This document shows, piece by piece, positions 1 through 7,101 of a DNA stretch of 64,000 bases. The stretch lies in NCBI GenBank assembly GCA_036389485.1, contig DASVPR010000035.1, positions 62,001 through 126,000 of the forward strand, read 5' to 3'. The notes beneath the pieces are model-generated. The model ran no database searches. It saw only the letters and a list, made by a program, of their open reading frames with translations, and was not told where the DNA came from. Each line of letters starts with the position of its first letter. Position 1 is the stretch's first letter. This DNA is from CADCVT01 sp036389485. Lineage in GTDB: Bacteria > Actinomycetota > Thermoleophilia > Solirubrobacterales > Solirubrobacteraceae. A program made the position numbers and the translations under genes.

Positions 1-46
1 CCCGCAAGGGCGCGGGCCGGAGGCGGCTGCGGTGAGCGGCGCCCGG

Positions 47-313
47 CTAGCGACCCGGGCGGGTCGGGTTGTGCAGCCGCTGGGTGGAGGGCGTCCCGTG
101 CGGGCTTCGGTAGTCGGGTGTGCCGGCGGTGCGGCCGGGGTCGGGCAGGCGCATGCTGGGCGTCGGCTCGGGACGCTCCAGCCGGGCGGTCCCTGCGGTG
201 TCGGGCGGACGGGGCAGCTTGGGCTCGGCCTCGGCGCCCTCGGCGGCGCTCTCCGCGAGCACGCCGCGGCGCCGGTCGATCCGGCGGCCTCGCAGCCATT
301 CGAGCACGCCCAT
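47..313 (-). CDS. Small basic hypothetical protein
   Basis: Open frame of 88 codons starting MGVLEWLRGRR, with an acidic patch near residue 20 and a Pro/Thr/Arg-rich, low-complexity tail. No domain is recognised. It lies downstream of, and in the same direction as, the next minus-strand ORF, so the two could be one transcript. A GGAGG/GGGAG stretch lies upstream but further than ideal from the ATG. In DNA this GC-rich a frame of this length can be chance; the hydrophobic N-terminus and the matching orientation are the only support. Confidence 0.35.
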   Translation of the reverse strand: MGVLEWLRGRRIDRRRGVLAESAAEGAEAEPKLPRPPDTAGTARLERPEPTPSMRLPDPGRTAGTPDYRSPHGTPSTQRLHNPTRPGR

Positions 314-349
314 GAGGGCGATGCTACTCCCGCCTCCAGCGTTCGTGCG

Positions 350-526
350 TCAGCGACGCGGTGCGGGCCGCGCCTTGTCTTCGACCTCGGCCTCGACACG
401 CCGCTGGAACTCCTCCAGGGCGCGTTCGCGCAGCCCGTCCGGCGGCTTCGGCCATTCGAGCTCGCGCAGGCGCCGTGCGAGCTCGTCGTCCACAGGCTCG
501 TCCTCGCTGTCGCGATCCCCCGCCAT
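350..526 (-). CDS. Small charged hypothetical protein
   Basis: 58-residue acidic/basic protein (MAGDRDSEDEP...) with a probable amphipathic helix around DDELARRLRELEWPKPPDGL followed by a charged helix. An alternative ATG three codons upstream (535) is possible. It is divergent from the sigma-like gene at 580. Residue composition (Glu/Arg helices, Trp-Pro-Lys-Pro-Pro turn) looks like a real protein rather than a shadow frame, but no family is recognised and no function is proposed. Confidence 0.5.
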   Translation of the reverse strand: MAGDRDSEDEPVDDELARRLRELEWPKPPDGLRERALEEFQRRVEAEVEDKARPAPRR

Positions 527-579
527 CGCGATCACGGTACCCGGCGGTGGTACGCAACGAACACCGAACGGAGCAGTTG

Positions 580-1914
580 ATGCTGATCCCGACGGACACG
601 CAGAGCACTCCCGTCCTGCCCGACCGTGGTCGTCTCGCGACGAGCCTCTACGAGCGCCACGCGTACCTCGTCTACAACCTCGCGCTGCGGATCGCGGGCG
701 AGCGCGCCGCGGCCTCGCGCGCCGCCGAGCGGACGTTCGCGGAGATCGTCGACCGGCGCGATCCGGACGCTGAGATCGTGGGGCTCGCGGTCAGCGTCGC
801 GCTCGAGGAGGCGCCGGAGCGCCCGCGCGCCGAGCGCGACGGCGACCCGGAGGATGCGCGTCTGCTCCTCGCGACCGGCGGCATGCCCGCCGTGCAGCGA
901 GCGGCGCTCGCGCTCGCGCAGCTGTGCGGCCTCGACGCGCGCGGCGTCGGCGGCGCGCTGCGCCTCGCGCCCGAGGGCGCGGCGGCGCTGATCGAGGCGG
1001 CGCAGGCGGCGCTCGCGACGCGGCTGGGCGCCCCCGCCGAAGCCGCCGCCGACCGCTACGCCTCGTGGTCGTGGGCCACGCCGCCGGAGGAGCTGTGGCC
1101 GGCCGTCTGGTCGCGGCTGCACGCGGCCGAGGGATCCAGCTCGCGCCCATCTGGCGGGACCCTCCGGGCGCAGGGGGGCGCCGGCGGGGACGACGCGAAG
1201 CCGCCGTCCTCGCCCGCTCGCGGCCGCGCCCGTCGAGGCCTCCGCGTCCCTCGGCGTCGCACGCTCTTCCTCCTCGTCCTGGTCGCCGCCGCGGGCGGCG
1301 CCTACGCGGCCGGGCTTCCCGGCCGCGGCGGCTCTACCTCGGAGTCCGGGGCGCCCGGCGCGGCGCCGCAGGCCGCTCAGCCCGGCGCCGCTCAGCCGGC
1401 GCCCGCCGCGGACCCGTCGGACCCGAACGCGTCGCCGGCCGACATCGGTCCCAACCCGGCCGCGGGCGGCGACGAGCCGAAGGCCACGCCGCTCTCGCCC
1501 GAGGAGCTGGACAAGCTGCGCGCGAAGGAGCTCGAGGCGCTCTCGCGGTACCGCAAGCAGGAGTCCGACACCTCGCTGCCGGCGCCGCGCCGCGCCGACG
1601 CGCGCCGGCAGATCGCGCGGATCGAGCGGATCGCGCGCCGGCGGATCGCCGCGGCCGAGCGCCGCGAGCGCGCGCTGCGCCGCGAGCTGGCCCGGGAGCG
1701 CGCGGCCCGGGCGCGGGAGCGGGCCGCCTCCCGGCGCGCCGCCGCCCGCGAGCGCATGAAGGACCGCCGTCGCGCCCAGCGCGCCGTCGACGAGGGCGAG
1801 CAGCAGCGCCCGCCGGCGAAGCAGCCGGCGCCCGCCGCCGGGCCCAAGGAGGACGAGGAGAGCGAGTGCCTCTTCAATCCCGACGACGGCAGCTACATCT
1901 GCCCGGTCGGATGA
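580..1914 (+). CDS. Membrane protein with degenerate sigma-70-like N-terminus
   Basis: 444 residues. Start chosen at the ATG 7 nt after a GGAG; the longer open frame upstream reads as non-coding Arg/Pro-rich sequence. Residues about 20-60 (LYERHAYLVYNLALRIAG...) resemble sigma region 2 of ECF factors, and about 100-150 (MPAVQRAALALAQLCGLD...) resemble region 4, but the DNA-recognition helix is Ala/Gly-rich and poorly charged. A basic stretch precedes one transmembrane segment (FLLVLVAAAGGAYAAGL, near residue 230). The rest is a Pro/Ala linker and a long Arg/Glu coiled coil ending in a two-Cys tail (CLFNPDDGSYICPVG). The stop overlaps the next gene's start (ATGA). Possibly a membrane-tethered, non-canonical sigma-like or anti-sigma-like protein; function unknown. 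Confidence 0.7.
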   Translation: MLIPTDTQSTPVLPDRGRLATSLYERHAYLVYNLALRIAGERAAASRAAERTFAEIVDRRDPDAEIVGLAVSVALEEAPERPRAERDGDPEDARLLLATGGMPAVQRAALALAQLCGLDARGVGGALRLAPEGAAALIEAAQAALATRLGAPAEAAADRYASWSWATPPEELWPAVWSRLHAAEGSSSRPSGGTLRAQGGAGGDDAKPPSSPARGRARRGLRVPRRRTLFLLVLVAAAGGAYAAGLPGRGGSTSESGAPGAAPQAAQPGAAQPAPAADPSDPNASPADIGPNPAAGGDEPKATPLSPEELDKLRAKELEALSRYRKQESDTSLPAPRRADARRQIARIERIARRRIAAAERRERALRRELARERAARARERAASRRAAARERMKDRRRAQRAVDEGEQQRPPAKQPAPAAGPKEDEESECLFNPDDGSYICPVG

Positions 1915-3335
1915 CGCGGCGCGCCCTGCTCGCCATCGCCGTCGCGCTCCTCTCACTCCCCGCGACGGCCGCCGCCGAGGACGTCACCCACTACCCGGTG
2001 CCGACCGCCGGCGCCTACCCGGTCGGCATCGCCGCAGGCCCGGACGGCGCGCTGTGGTTCACCGAGAACGAGGGCGGCAGGGTCGGCCGGATCGGGACCG
2101 ACGGCGGCATCACCGAGTTCGAGCTGCCGAGCGAGGAGGCGGCCCGGCCGGTCGAGGTCGCGGCCGGCCCCGACGGCGCGCTCTGGCTGGCGCAGGCCGG
2201 CGTCGACGCGATCGTCCGCGTCGAGACCGGCGGCAAGGCCGTCGAGCACCCGCTGCCGAACGGTGCGCCGCCCGTCGCGATCGCGGCCGGCCCCGGCGGG
2301 CTCTGGTACACGCGGTTCCGCGCGGCCGGCGAGGGCAGCGACGGCGGCGACGGCAGCGCCGTCGGCCGGATCACCACCAAGGGCGAGGTCACCGAGTTCC
2401 CGCTCGAGGACGGCACGAAGCCGGCGGGCATCGCCGCCGGGCCGGACGGCAACCTCTGGGTCACCGCGCGCGGCGCCTCGGCGATCATCCGGGTCACGCC
2501 GACGGGGGACACCGAGTCCTTCCCGCTGCCGAGCGAGAACGCGCAGCCGCAGGGCATCGCGGCCGGCGCCGACGGCGCCCTCTGGTTCGCCGAGCGCGGC
2601 GCGAACAGCGTCGGCCGGATCACGACGGACGGGGCGGTGAGCGAGCTTCCGCTCATCTCCTCGGGCGCCGGCCCGGCGGGCATCGCCGCGGGCCCGGAGG
2701 GAGCGCTCTGGCTCACCGCCTTCGACGGCAACTTCCTCGCGCGCGTGACCTCGGACGGCCGCGTCGAGGAGTTCCCCCCGCTCGAGCGCGCCTTCAGCGG
2801 CCCGAACCGGATCGCGCCCGGCGCCGACGGCGCGATGTGGTTCACCGAGAGCGGCGCGAACGCGATCGGCCGCATCGGCCAGGACGCCGCGCCGGTCCCT
2901 CCGCCGCCTCCGCCTCCGCCGCCTCCGCCGCCGCCGGAGCCCGAGCCGATCCCGCAGCCGGACTACACCGGCCGCGACTTCCGGCTGTTCCCGCAGCAGG
3001 TGCGGCTGACCCGGAAGGGCATCGCGCGCGTGCGACTGTTCTGCCCCGCCGACGAGGTGGAGCCGTGCCGCGGCCGCGTGCTGCTCGAGACGGCCGACGC
3101 GGTGTCGGCGCGGCTCGGGCGCGCCCGCTTCGACGTCCCCGCCGGGCGGGCCGCGTGGATCCGGGTCAAGGTCAACCGCCGGGCGCGCGCCCGGCTGCGA
3201 CGGCTGCGCTGGCTGCCGGTCCTCGCGACGGTCACCACCGTCGACCGCGCGGGCAACGAGAGAGACGAGGAGGCGCGGTTCAGGCTGCTGGCCCGAAGGC
3301 GTGCTCGTAGAAGCACTGGAACTCATCGCAAGTAA
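1911..3335 (+). CDS. Virginiamycin B lyase-like (Vgb/NHL-type) secreted beta-propeller
   Basis: 474 residues. Signal peptide MTRRALLAIAVALLSLPATAAAE is followed by six to seven repeats of the type GIAAGPDGALWFTE..xxxVGRIxTDG, the blade signature of the Vgb_lyase/streptogramin lyase propeller family. A run of about 13 prolines (2896-2940) links the propeller to a C-terminal region of about 120 residues with two Cys, rich in beta-strand and Arg. ATGA overlap with the sigma-like membrane gene argues for co-translation. Many family members outside true antibiotic lyases have no proven enzymatic activity, so streptogramin cleavage should not be assumed. Exported, probably cell-surface or wall-associated. 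Confidence 0.8.
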   Translation: MTRRALLAIAVALLSLPATAAAEDVTHYPVPTAGAYPVGIAAGPDGALWFTENEGGRVGRIGTDGGITEFELPSEEAARPVEVAAGPDGALWLAQAGVDAIVRVETGGKAVEHPLPNGAPPVAIAAGPGGLWYTRFRAAGEGSDGGDGSAVGRITTKGEVTEFPLEDGTKPAGIAAGPDGNLWVTARGASAIIRVTPTGDTESFPLPSENAQPQGIAAGADGALWFAERGANSVGRITTDGAVSELPLISSGAGPAGIAAGPEGALWLTAFDGNFLARVTSDGRVEEFPPLERAFSGPNRIAPGADGAMWFTESGANAIGRIGQDAAPVPPPPPPPPPPPPPEPEPIPQPDYTGRDFRLFPQQVRLTRKGIARVRLFCPADEVEPCRGRVLLETADAVSARLGRARFDVPAGRAAWIRVKVNRRARARLRRLRWLPVLATVTTVDRAGNERDEEARFRLLARRRARRSTGTHRK

Positions 3336-3364
3336 TCCCGCGAAGGGACGTTGAAGGGCATGAC

Positions 3365-4222
3365 ATGCTCCACTGTCTTGTCCCGGGGCCCCTCGCCGAA
3401 GAGGTCGCAGAGCCGCTGAGAGAGGCGCTGCGCGGCGCGCGGGTCATCGTCGAGCGCCGCACCCGCGCGCGCCGGCGGCCAGGGGATCGGCGCGACGCCG
3501 AGGGCGACGCCCGGCGCGAGCGCAGGCGCATCCGCAACCGGGCGGGCAGGCGGGTCGCGGACCGGCGCGCGCACGCCCGCGAGGTCGCGGCGCCGCCGCT
3601 GCCGCCGCACCTGGAGCCCCACGCCGCGCGGCTGCGGTTCGTCGAGATCGAACCGGTGGAGCCGGTCGCGATCGACGACGCCGACAGCGCGCGCATCGTC
3701 ATCCGCGTGCAGGCGGGTGACCGTGAGGCGTTCAGCCAGCTGTACCTGCGCTACTTCGACGGCATCTACGGCTACCTGCGCACCGCGCTGCGCGACTCGC
3801 ACGAGGCTGAGGACGCCACGCAGGACGTCTTCATGCAGGCGCTCCGCGCGCTGCCCCGCTACGAGCTGCGCGGCCAGCCGCCGCGGCGCTGGCTCTTCCG
3901 CATCGCGCGCAACCAGGCGATCGACCGCGCCCGCCGCCGGCGCAGCAGCCCGGAGGACCCGGCGACCCTCGAGGCGCGCCTCGAGGGCGAGGGCCACGAC
4001 GAGTTCGACGGCGTCCTCTCCGACGCCGCGCTCGTCGCGCAGATCCAGCGGCTCCCCGAGGCGCAGCGCGAGGTCCTCTTCCTCCGCTACGCCGCCGGCT
4101 TCGAGACGCCCGAGATCGCGGCGATGACGAAGCGCAGCCCCGCCGCCGTGCGGCAGCTCCACCACCGCGCGCTCACCGAGCTGCGGCGCCGCATGCCGTC
4201 CGACGAGCTCGCGGTGGCCTAA
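3365..4222 (+). CDS. ECF-type RNA polymerase sigma factor with Arg-rich N-terminal extension
   Basis: 285 residues; ATG is 6 nt after GAAGGG. The first ~105 residues form an unusual extension (MLHCLVPGPLAEEV..., then many ERR/RRR clusters). Region 2 begins near residue 118 (LYLRYFDGIYGYLRTAL...HEAEDATQDVFMQAL) and region 4 near 225 (LPEAQREVLFLRYAAGFETPEIA...SPAAVRQLHHRALTELRR). Both core regions look intact, so DNA and polymerase binding are expected. No anti-sigma gene follows; the next gene, glyS, is convergent with stop codons overlapping by 4 nt. The regulon is not visible. The extension may mediate signal sensing, but that is inference. Confidence 0.88.
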   Translation: MLHCLVPGPLAEEVAEPLREALRGARVIVERRTRARRRPGDRRDAEGDARRERRRIRNRAGRRVADRRAHAREVAAPPLPPHLEPHAARLRFVEIEPVEPVAIDDADSARIVIRVQAGDREAFSQLYLRYFDGIYGYLRTALRDSHEAEDATQDVFMQALRALPRYELRGQPPRRWLFRIARNQAIDRARRRRSSPEDPATLEARLEGEGHDEFDGVLSDAALVAQIQRLPEAQREVLFLRYAAGFETPEIAAMTKRSPAAVRQLHHRALTELRRRMPSDELAVA

Positions 4223-5586
4223 CCCAGCTTCGGCGAGCGCCAGGGCGCGGCGACGCGCTTGGCGACCTCGTCCGGCAGCGCGTCGATCGCGACGCGATCC
4301 TGCGCGAGGCTGTCGCGGTCGCGCAGGGTCACCGTCCGGTCCTCGAGCGACTGGTGGTCGATCGTGACGCAGAACGGCGTCCCGATCTCGTCCTGCCGGC
4401 GGTAGCGCTTGCCGATCGACCCGCCCTCGTCGTACTCGGCCTGGACGCGGCCCTTCAGCGCGTCGTACACCTCGCGGGCGAGCTCGGGCTGGCCGTCCTT
4501 GCGCACGAGCGGCAGCACGGCGACCTTGATCGGCGCGAGCCGAGGATGGAGCTTGAGGACCGTCCGCCCCTGCTCCTCTCCGGGAACGTCCTCCTCGTCG
4601 TACGCGTCGACGAGGAAGGCGAGCGTCGCGCGGTCCGCCCCCGCGGCCGGCTCGATGACGTGCGGGACGTACCGCTCGCCCGTCCCCTGGTCGAAGTACT
4701 CCAGCTTCTCGCCGGAGTGCTCGGCGTGCGCCTTGAGGTCGAAGTCGGTGCGGTTCGCGATCCCCTCGAGCTCGCTCCACCCGATCGGGAACAGGTACTC
4801 GACGTCCGCGGTGCCGGACGAGTAGTGGCTCAGCTCGTCCTGGTCGTGCTCGCGGAGCTGGAGACGATCGGGACGGATCCCGAGGTCCTCGTACCAGCGG
4901 CGCCGCTCGGCCTTCCAGTAGTCGTACCAGCGCGGCCCCTCGGTGGGCGGGACGAAGAACTCCATCTCCATCTGCTCGAACTCGCGGGTGCGGAAGATGA
5001 AGTTGCCCGGCGTGATCTCGTTGCGGAACGACTTGCCGACCTGCGCGATGCCGAACGGCGGTTTCTTGCGGCTGAACTGCAGGACGTTCTTGAAGTTGAT
5101 GAAGATGCCCTGGGCCGTCTCGGGGCGCAGGTAGGCGACGCTCGCCGTGTCCTTCACCGGGCCGACGTTCGTCTCGAACATGAGGTTGAACTGGCGCGCC
5201 TCGGTCAGCTCGCACTGCTCCGCCTCTCCGGGGTGCTTCGAGGGCTTCTGCGGGCACTGGAGCTGGTCGAGGTGGTCGGCGCGGAAACGCTGCCCGCACG
5301 TCTTGCAGTCGACCAGCGGATCGGTGAACCCGCCGACGTGGCCGCTGGCCTCCCAGACCTTCGGGTGCTGGAGGATCGCGCTGTCGAGGGCGACGACGTC
5401 GTCGCGCTCCTGGAGCATCGCGCGCCACCACTCGTTCTTGACGTTCGTCTTGAGCAGGACGCCGTAGTGCCCGTAGTCGTACGTCGATCCGATGCCGCCG
5501 TAGATCTCCGAGCTGGGGAAGATGAAGCCGCGCCGCTTGCACAGCGCGACGATCTTCTCCATGGTCACGGTGTCGGTGCCGCTCAT
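4219..5586 (-). CDS. glyS: Glycyl-tRNA synthetase, alpha2 type
   Basis: 455 residues, normal length for the single-chain class II enzyme used by actinobacteria, Thermus and eukaryotes. Charges tRNA-Gly with glycine using ATP. Seen: N-terminal MEKIVALCKRRGFIFPSSEIYGG, a Cys-rich insertion (CKTCGQRF...C...C, about residues 94-125), class II motif 2 (SFRNEITPGNFIFRTREFEQ), an ERYVPHVIEPAAG segment, and a C-terminal anticodon-binding fold (LAPIKVAVLPLV...GTPFCVTID). Divergent from the FmdB-like gene with 31 bp between starts; a TACGAT hexamer 10 nt before its ATG suggests a leaderless transcript. Confidence 0.97.
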   Translation of the reverse strand: MSGTDTVTMEKIVALCKRRGFIFPSSEIYGGIGSTYDYGHYGVLLKTNVKNEWWRAMLQERDDVVALDSAILQHPKVWEASGHVGGFTDPLVDCKTCGQRFRADHLDQLQCPQKPSKHPGEAEQCELTEARQFNLMFETNVGPVKDTASVAYLRPETAQGIFINFKNVLQFSRKKPPFGIAQVGKSFRNEITPGNFIFRTREFEQMEMEFFVPPTEGPRWYDYWKAERRRWYEDLGIRPDRLQLREHDQDELSHYSSGTADVEYLFPIGWSELEGIANRTDFDLKAHAEHSGEKLEYFDQGTGERYVPHVIEPAAGADRATLAFLVDAYDEEDVPGEEQGRTVLKLHPRLAPIKVAVLPLVRKDGQPELAREVYDALKGRVQAEYDEGGSIGKRYRRQDEIGTPFCVTIDHQSLEDRTVTLRDRDSLAQDRVAIDALPDEVAKRVAAPWRSPKLG

Positions 5587-5596
5587 GTGACGGCTG

Positions 5597-5606
5597 ATCG
5601 TAGACT
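5597..5606. promoter_or_regulatory. Overlapping divergent -10 elements (glyS / FmdB-like)
   Basis: Plus strand reads TAGACT (5601-5606), 11 nt before the FmdB-like ATG at 5618. Minus strand reads TACGAT (5602-5597), 10 nt before the glyS ATG at 5586. The two hexamers share the TA at 5601-5602. Neither gene has a Shine-Dalgarno, so both transcripts would be leaderless or nearly so. Inferred from position and consensus only. Confidence 0.55.
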
Positions 5607-5617
5607 GCCGTGCCGCG

Positions 5618-5926
5618 ATGCCGATCTACGAGTACCGCCGGCCCGACGGCTCGACGTTCGAGGTCATGCAGAAGTTCAGCGACGACCCGCTGACGCACGA
5701 TCCCGAGACCGGCGACCGGGTCGAGCGCGTGTTCCGCCCGCCCGCGATCCACTTCAAGGGCAAGGGCTTCCACAACACCGACTACGGCACGCGCAAGCGC
5801 AACCGCGAGACGGAGTCCTCCGGGGACGCGAAGGCGGAGACGTCGTCGTCGTCGTCCTCTTCGTCCTCCGACTCCTCCGGGTCCTCCAAGACCGACTCGA
5901 AGCCGGCGGCCTCCACCTCGGACTGA
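5618..5926 (+). CDS. FmdB-family-like protein lacking zinc-ribbon cysteines
   Basis: 102 residues. The family frame is clear: MPIYEYRRPDGSTFEV at the start, KFSDDPL, a VERVFRPPAIHFKGKGF segment and a TDYG end, as in FmdB/CxxC_CXXC_SSSS zinc-ribbon regulators. The four cysteines that normally bind zinc are absent; the protein has no Cys at all. The C-terminus is a Ser-rich tail (a run of nine Ser near residue 80). The family is annotated as regulatory on old genetic evidence in methylotrophs; the biochemical role is unknown. Possibly leaderless from the shared promoter with glyS. Confidence 0.8.
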   Translation: MPIYEYRRPDGSTFEVMQKFSDDPLTHDPETGDRVERVFRPPAIHFKGKGFHNTDYGTRKRNRETESSGDAKAETSSSSSSSSSDSSGSSKTDSKPAASTSD

Positions 5927-5937
5927 CTGTGGGCGGT

Positions 5938-5970
5938 GCGCCGGCGGCGGCTCCCGTTCGCCGCCGGCGC
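5938..5970. terminator. Strong GC hairpin between convergent genes
   Basis: GCGCCGGCGGCG pairs perfectly with CGCCGCCGGCGC around a 9-nt loop. It lies just after the FmdB-like stop and before the LCP stop on the other strand, the right place for a bidirectional terminator. There is no U-tract, which is common in high-GC actinobacteria. Confidence 0.6.
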
Positions 5971-6047
5971 TCCGCACCTCCCCTGTTGCCCGCCCCTGTG
6001 GAGAAGCTCTTGCTGCTCCAGAACGACGGGTCGTCTGAGAACTTGCG

Positions 6048-7076
6048 CTATCCGCTCATGAATTTCTCGACCTGCCTGCGGCGGAGCTCCTCGGGCACCT
6101 CGCCGCTGAGCGTGCCGAGCACGACGGTGTCCGGCGTGCCGCGCACCGCGAGGTTGCCGAAGACGGCCATGAGCGTCGGGCCGCTCATGTCGCTGCGGAA
6201 GGTGCGGGGCGTCTGCCAGCTGATCCACGGGCCGCGGATGAACCCGTGGACGCCGAAGACGCGGCCCTTCATCGCGGCGAGGATCTTCTGCTGGCGCCGC
6301 GCTCGGGTGAGGTCGTTCTCGCTGCGGTTGCAGTCGTTCTTGCGCACGCGCGCGAGCGCGAGGGCCTGCTTGCCGTCGAGGTGCTCGGTCTGGCCCGCGC
6401 GGATGCGCAGCGTGACGCCGCCGTTCCTCGCGCCGCCGTTGATGCGCGCGACGACGCAGCCGCCCTTGTAGTCGATCCCGCCCATCGCGTCGATGAGCTC
6501 GGGGAACTCGCTGAAGTTGACCTCGATCACGTGGTTGACCTCGATGCCGAGGTAGCGCTTGATCGTCGTGATGGCGAGCGGCGCGCCGCCGATCGCGTAC
6601 GCGGCGTTGATCTTCTGGCGGCCGGCGCCGGGGATGTCGACGAGCGTGTCGCGGGCGATGCTCAGGCGGGAGTTCGCGCCGCCGCCGACGCGCAGGAGCA
6701 GGATGCTGTCGCTGCGGCCGTTGCCCGTCGTCTGCGCGCCGGGCTCCTTGCTGTCCTTCGGCCGGGTGTCGGAGCCGAGGACGAGGATCGTGCTCGCCTT
6801 GGTCAGCGGGTAGGGGCCGGGGTCGAGCGCGTCCTCGGTCGCGTCGCCGATCTTGCCCTGCTCGATCTGCGCGCTGACGAGGAACAGCAGGAAGGAGACG
6901 CCGATCCACGCCGCGACCAAGGCCGCGACCCACTTCGCGACGCGCTTCCACGTGACCGGCTTGCGCACCCGTTCGCGCGGCGACTCCGGCGCGCTGTCGG
7001 CCCGCCTGTGCAGCCGGTCGACCAGGGACGGGCGGCTGCGGTACTTCGTGTACTGGGGAGGCTCGGGACCCGCCAT
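6048..7076 (-). CDS. LytR-CpsA-Psr (LCP) family cell-wall glycopolymer ligase
   Basis: 342 residues. A basic cytoplasmic N-terminus (~45 residues) precedes one transmembrane segment (VAKWVAALVAAWIGVSFLLFLV), then the extracellular LCP domain: ILVLGSDTRP, RSDSILLLRV, LSIARDTLVDIPG, KINAAYAIGG, VNFSEFPELIDAMGGI and ALALARVRKNDCNRSENDLTRARRQQKIL, which carries the Arg/Asp residues that hold the polyprenyl pyrophosphate. LCP enzymes transfer polymers from undecaprenyl-PP to peptidoglycan. Divergent from the ROK kinase, start codons 25 nt apart; a TATAGA hexamer lies 8 nt before its ATG, so probably leaderless. Confidence 0.93.
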   Translation of the reverse strand: MAGPEPPQYTKYRSRPSLVDRLHRRADSAPESPRERVRKPVTWKRVAKWVAALVAAWIGVSFLLFLVSAQIEQGKIGDATEDALDPGPYPLTKASTILVLGSDTRPKDSKEPGAQTTGNGRSDSILLLRVGGGANSRLSIARDTLVDIPGAGRQKINAAYAIGGAPLAITTIKRYLGIEVNHVIEVNFSEFPELIDAMGGIDYKGGCVVARINGGARNGGVTLRIRAGQTEHLDGKQALALARVRKNDCNRSENDLTRARRQQKILAAMKGRVFGVHGFIRGPWISWQTPRTFRSDMSGPTLMAVFGNLAVRGTPDTVVLGTLSGEVPEELRRRQVEKFMSG

Positions 7077-7084
7077 CGAGGCGG

Positions 7085-7092
7085 TCTATAGT
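7085..7092. promoter_or_regulatory. Shared palindromic -10 (LCP / ROK kinase)
   Basis: TATAGT (7087-7092) on the plus strand is 9 nt before the ROK ATG at 7102. TATAGA (7090-7085) on the minus strand is 8 nt before the LCP ATG at 7076. They share the four bases TATA inside the palindrome CTATAG. A single symmetrical element would drive two divergent leaderless mRNAs. Confidence 0.6.
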
Positions 7093-7101
7093 GGCAGCGC
7101 G

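Noticed and set aside
1911..3335. Antibiotic resistance call (streptogramin lyase)
   Set aside because: Only the propeller repeat is clear; catalytic residues could not be confirmed and a secreted form with a Pro linker and extra C-terminal domain suggests another role.
4354..6471. Plus-strand open frame of 705 codons over glyS and LCP
   Set aside because: Complement of two clear genes; low-complexity residues and no domain.
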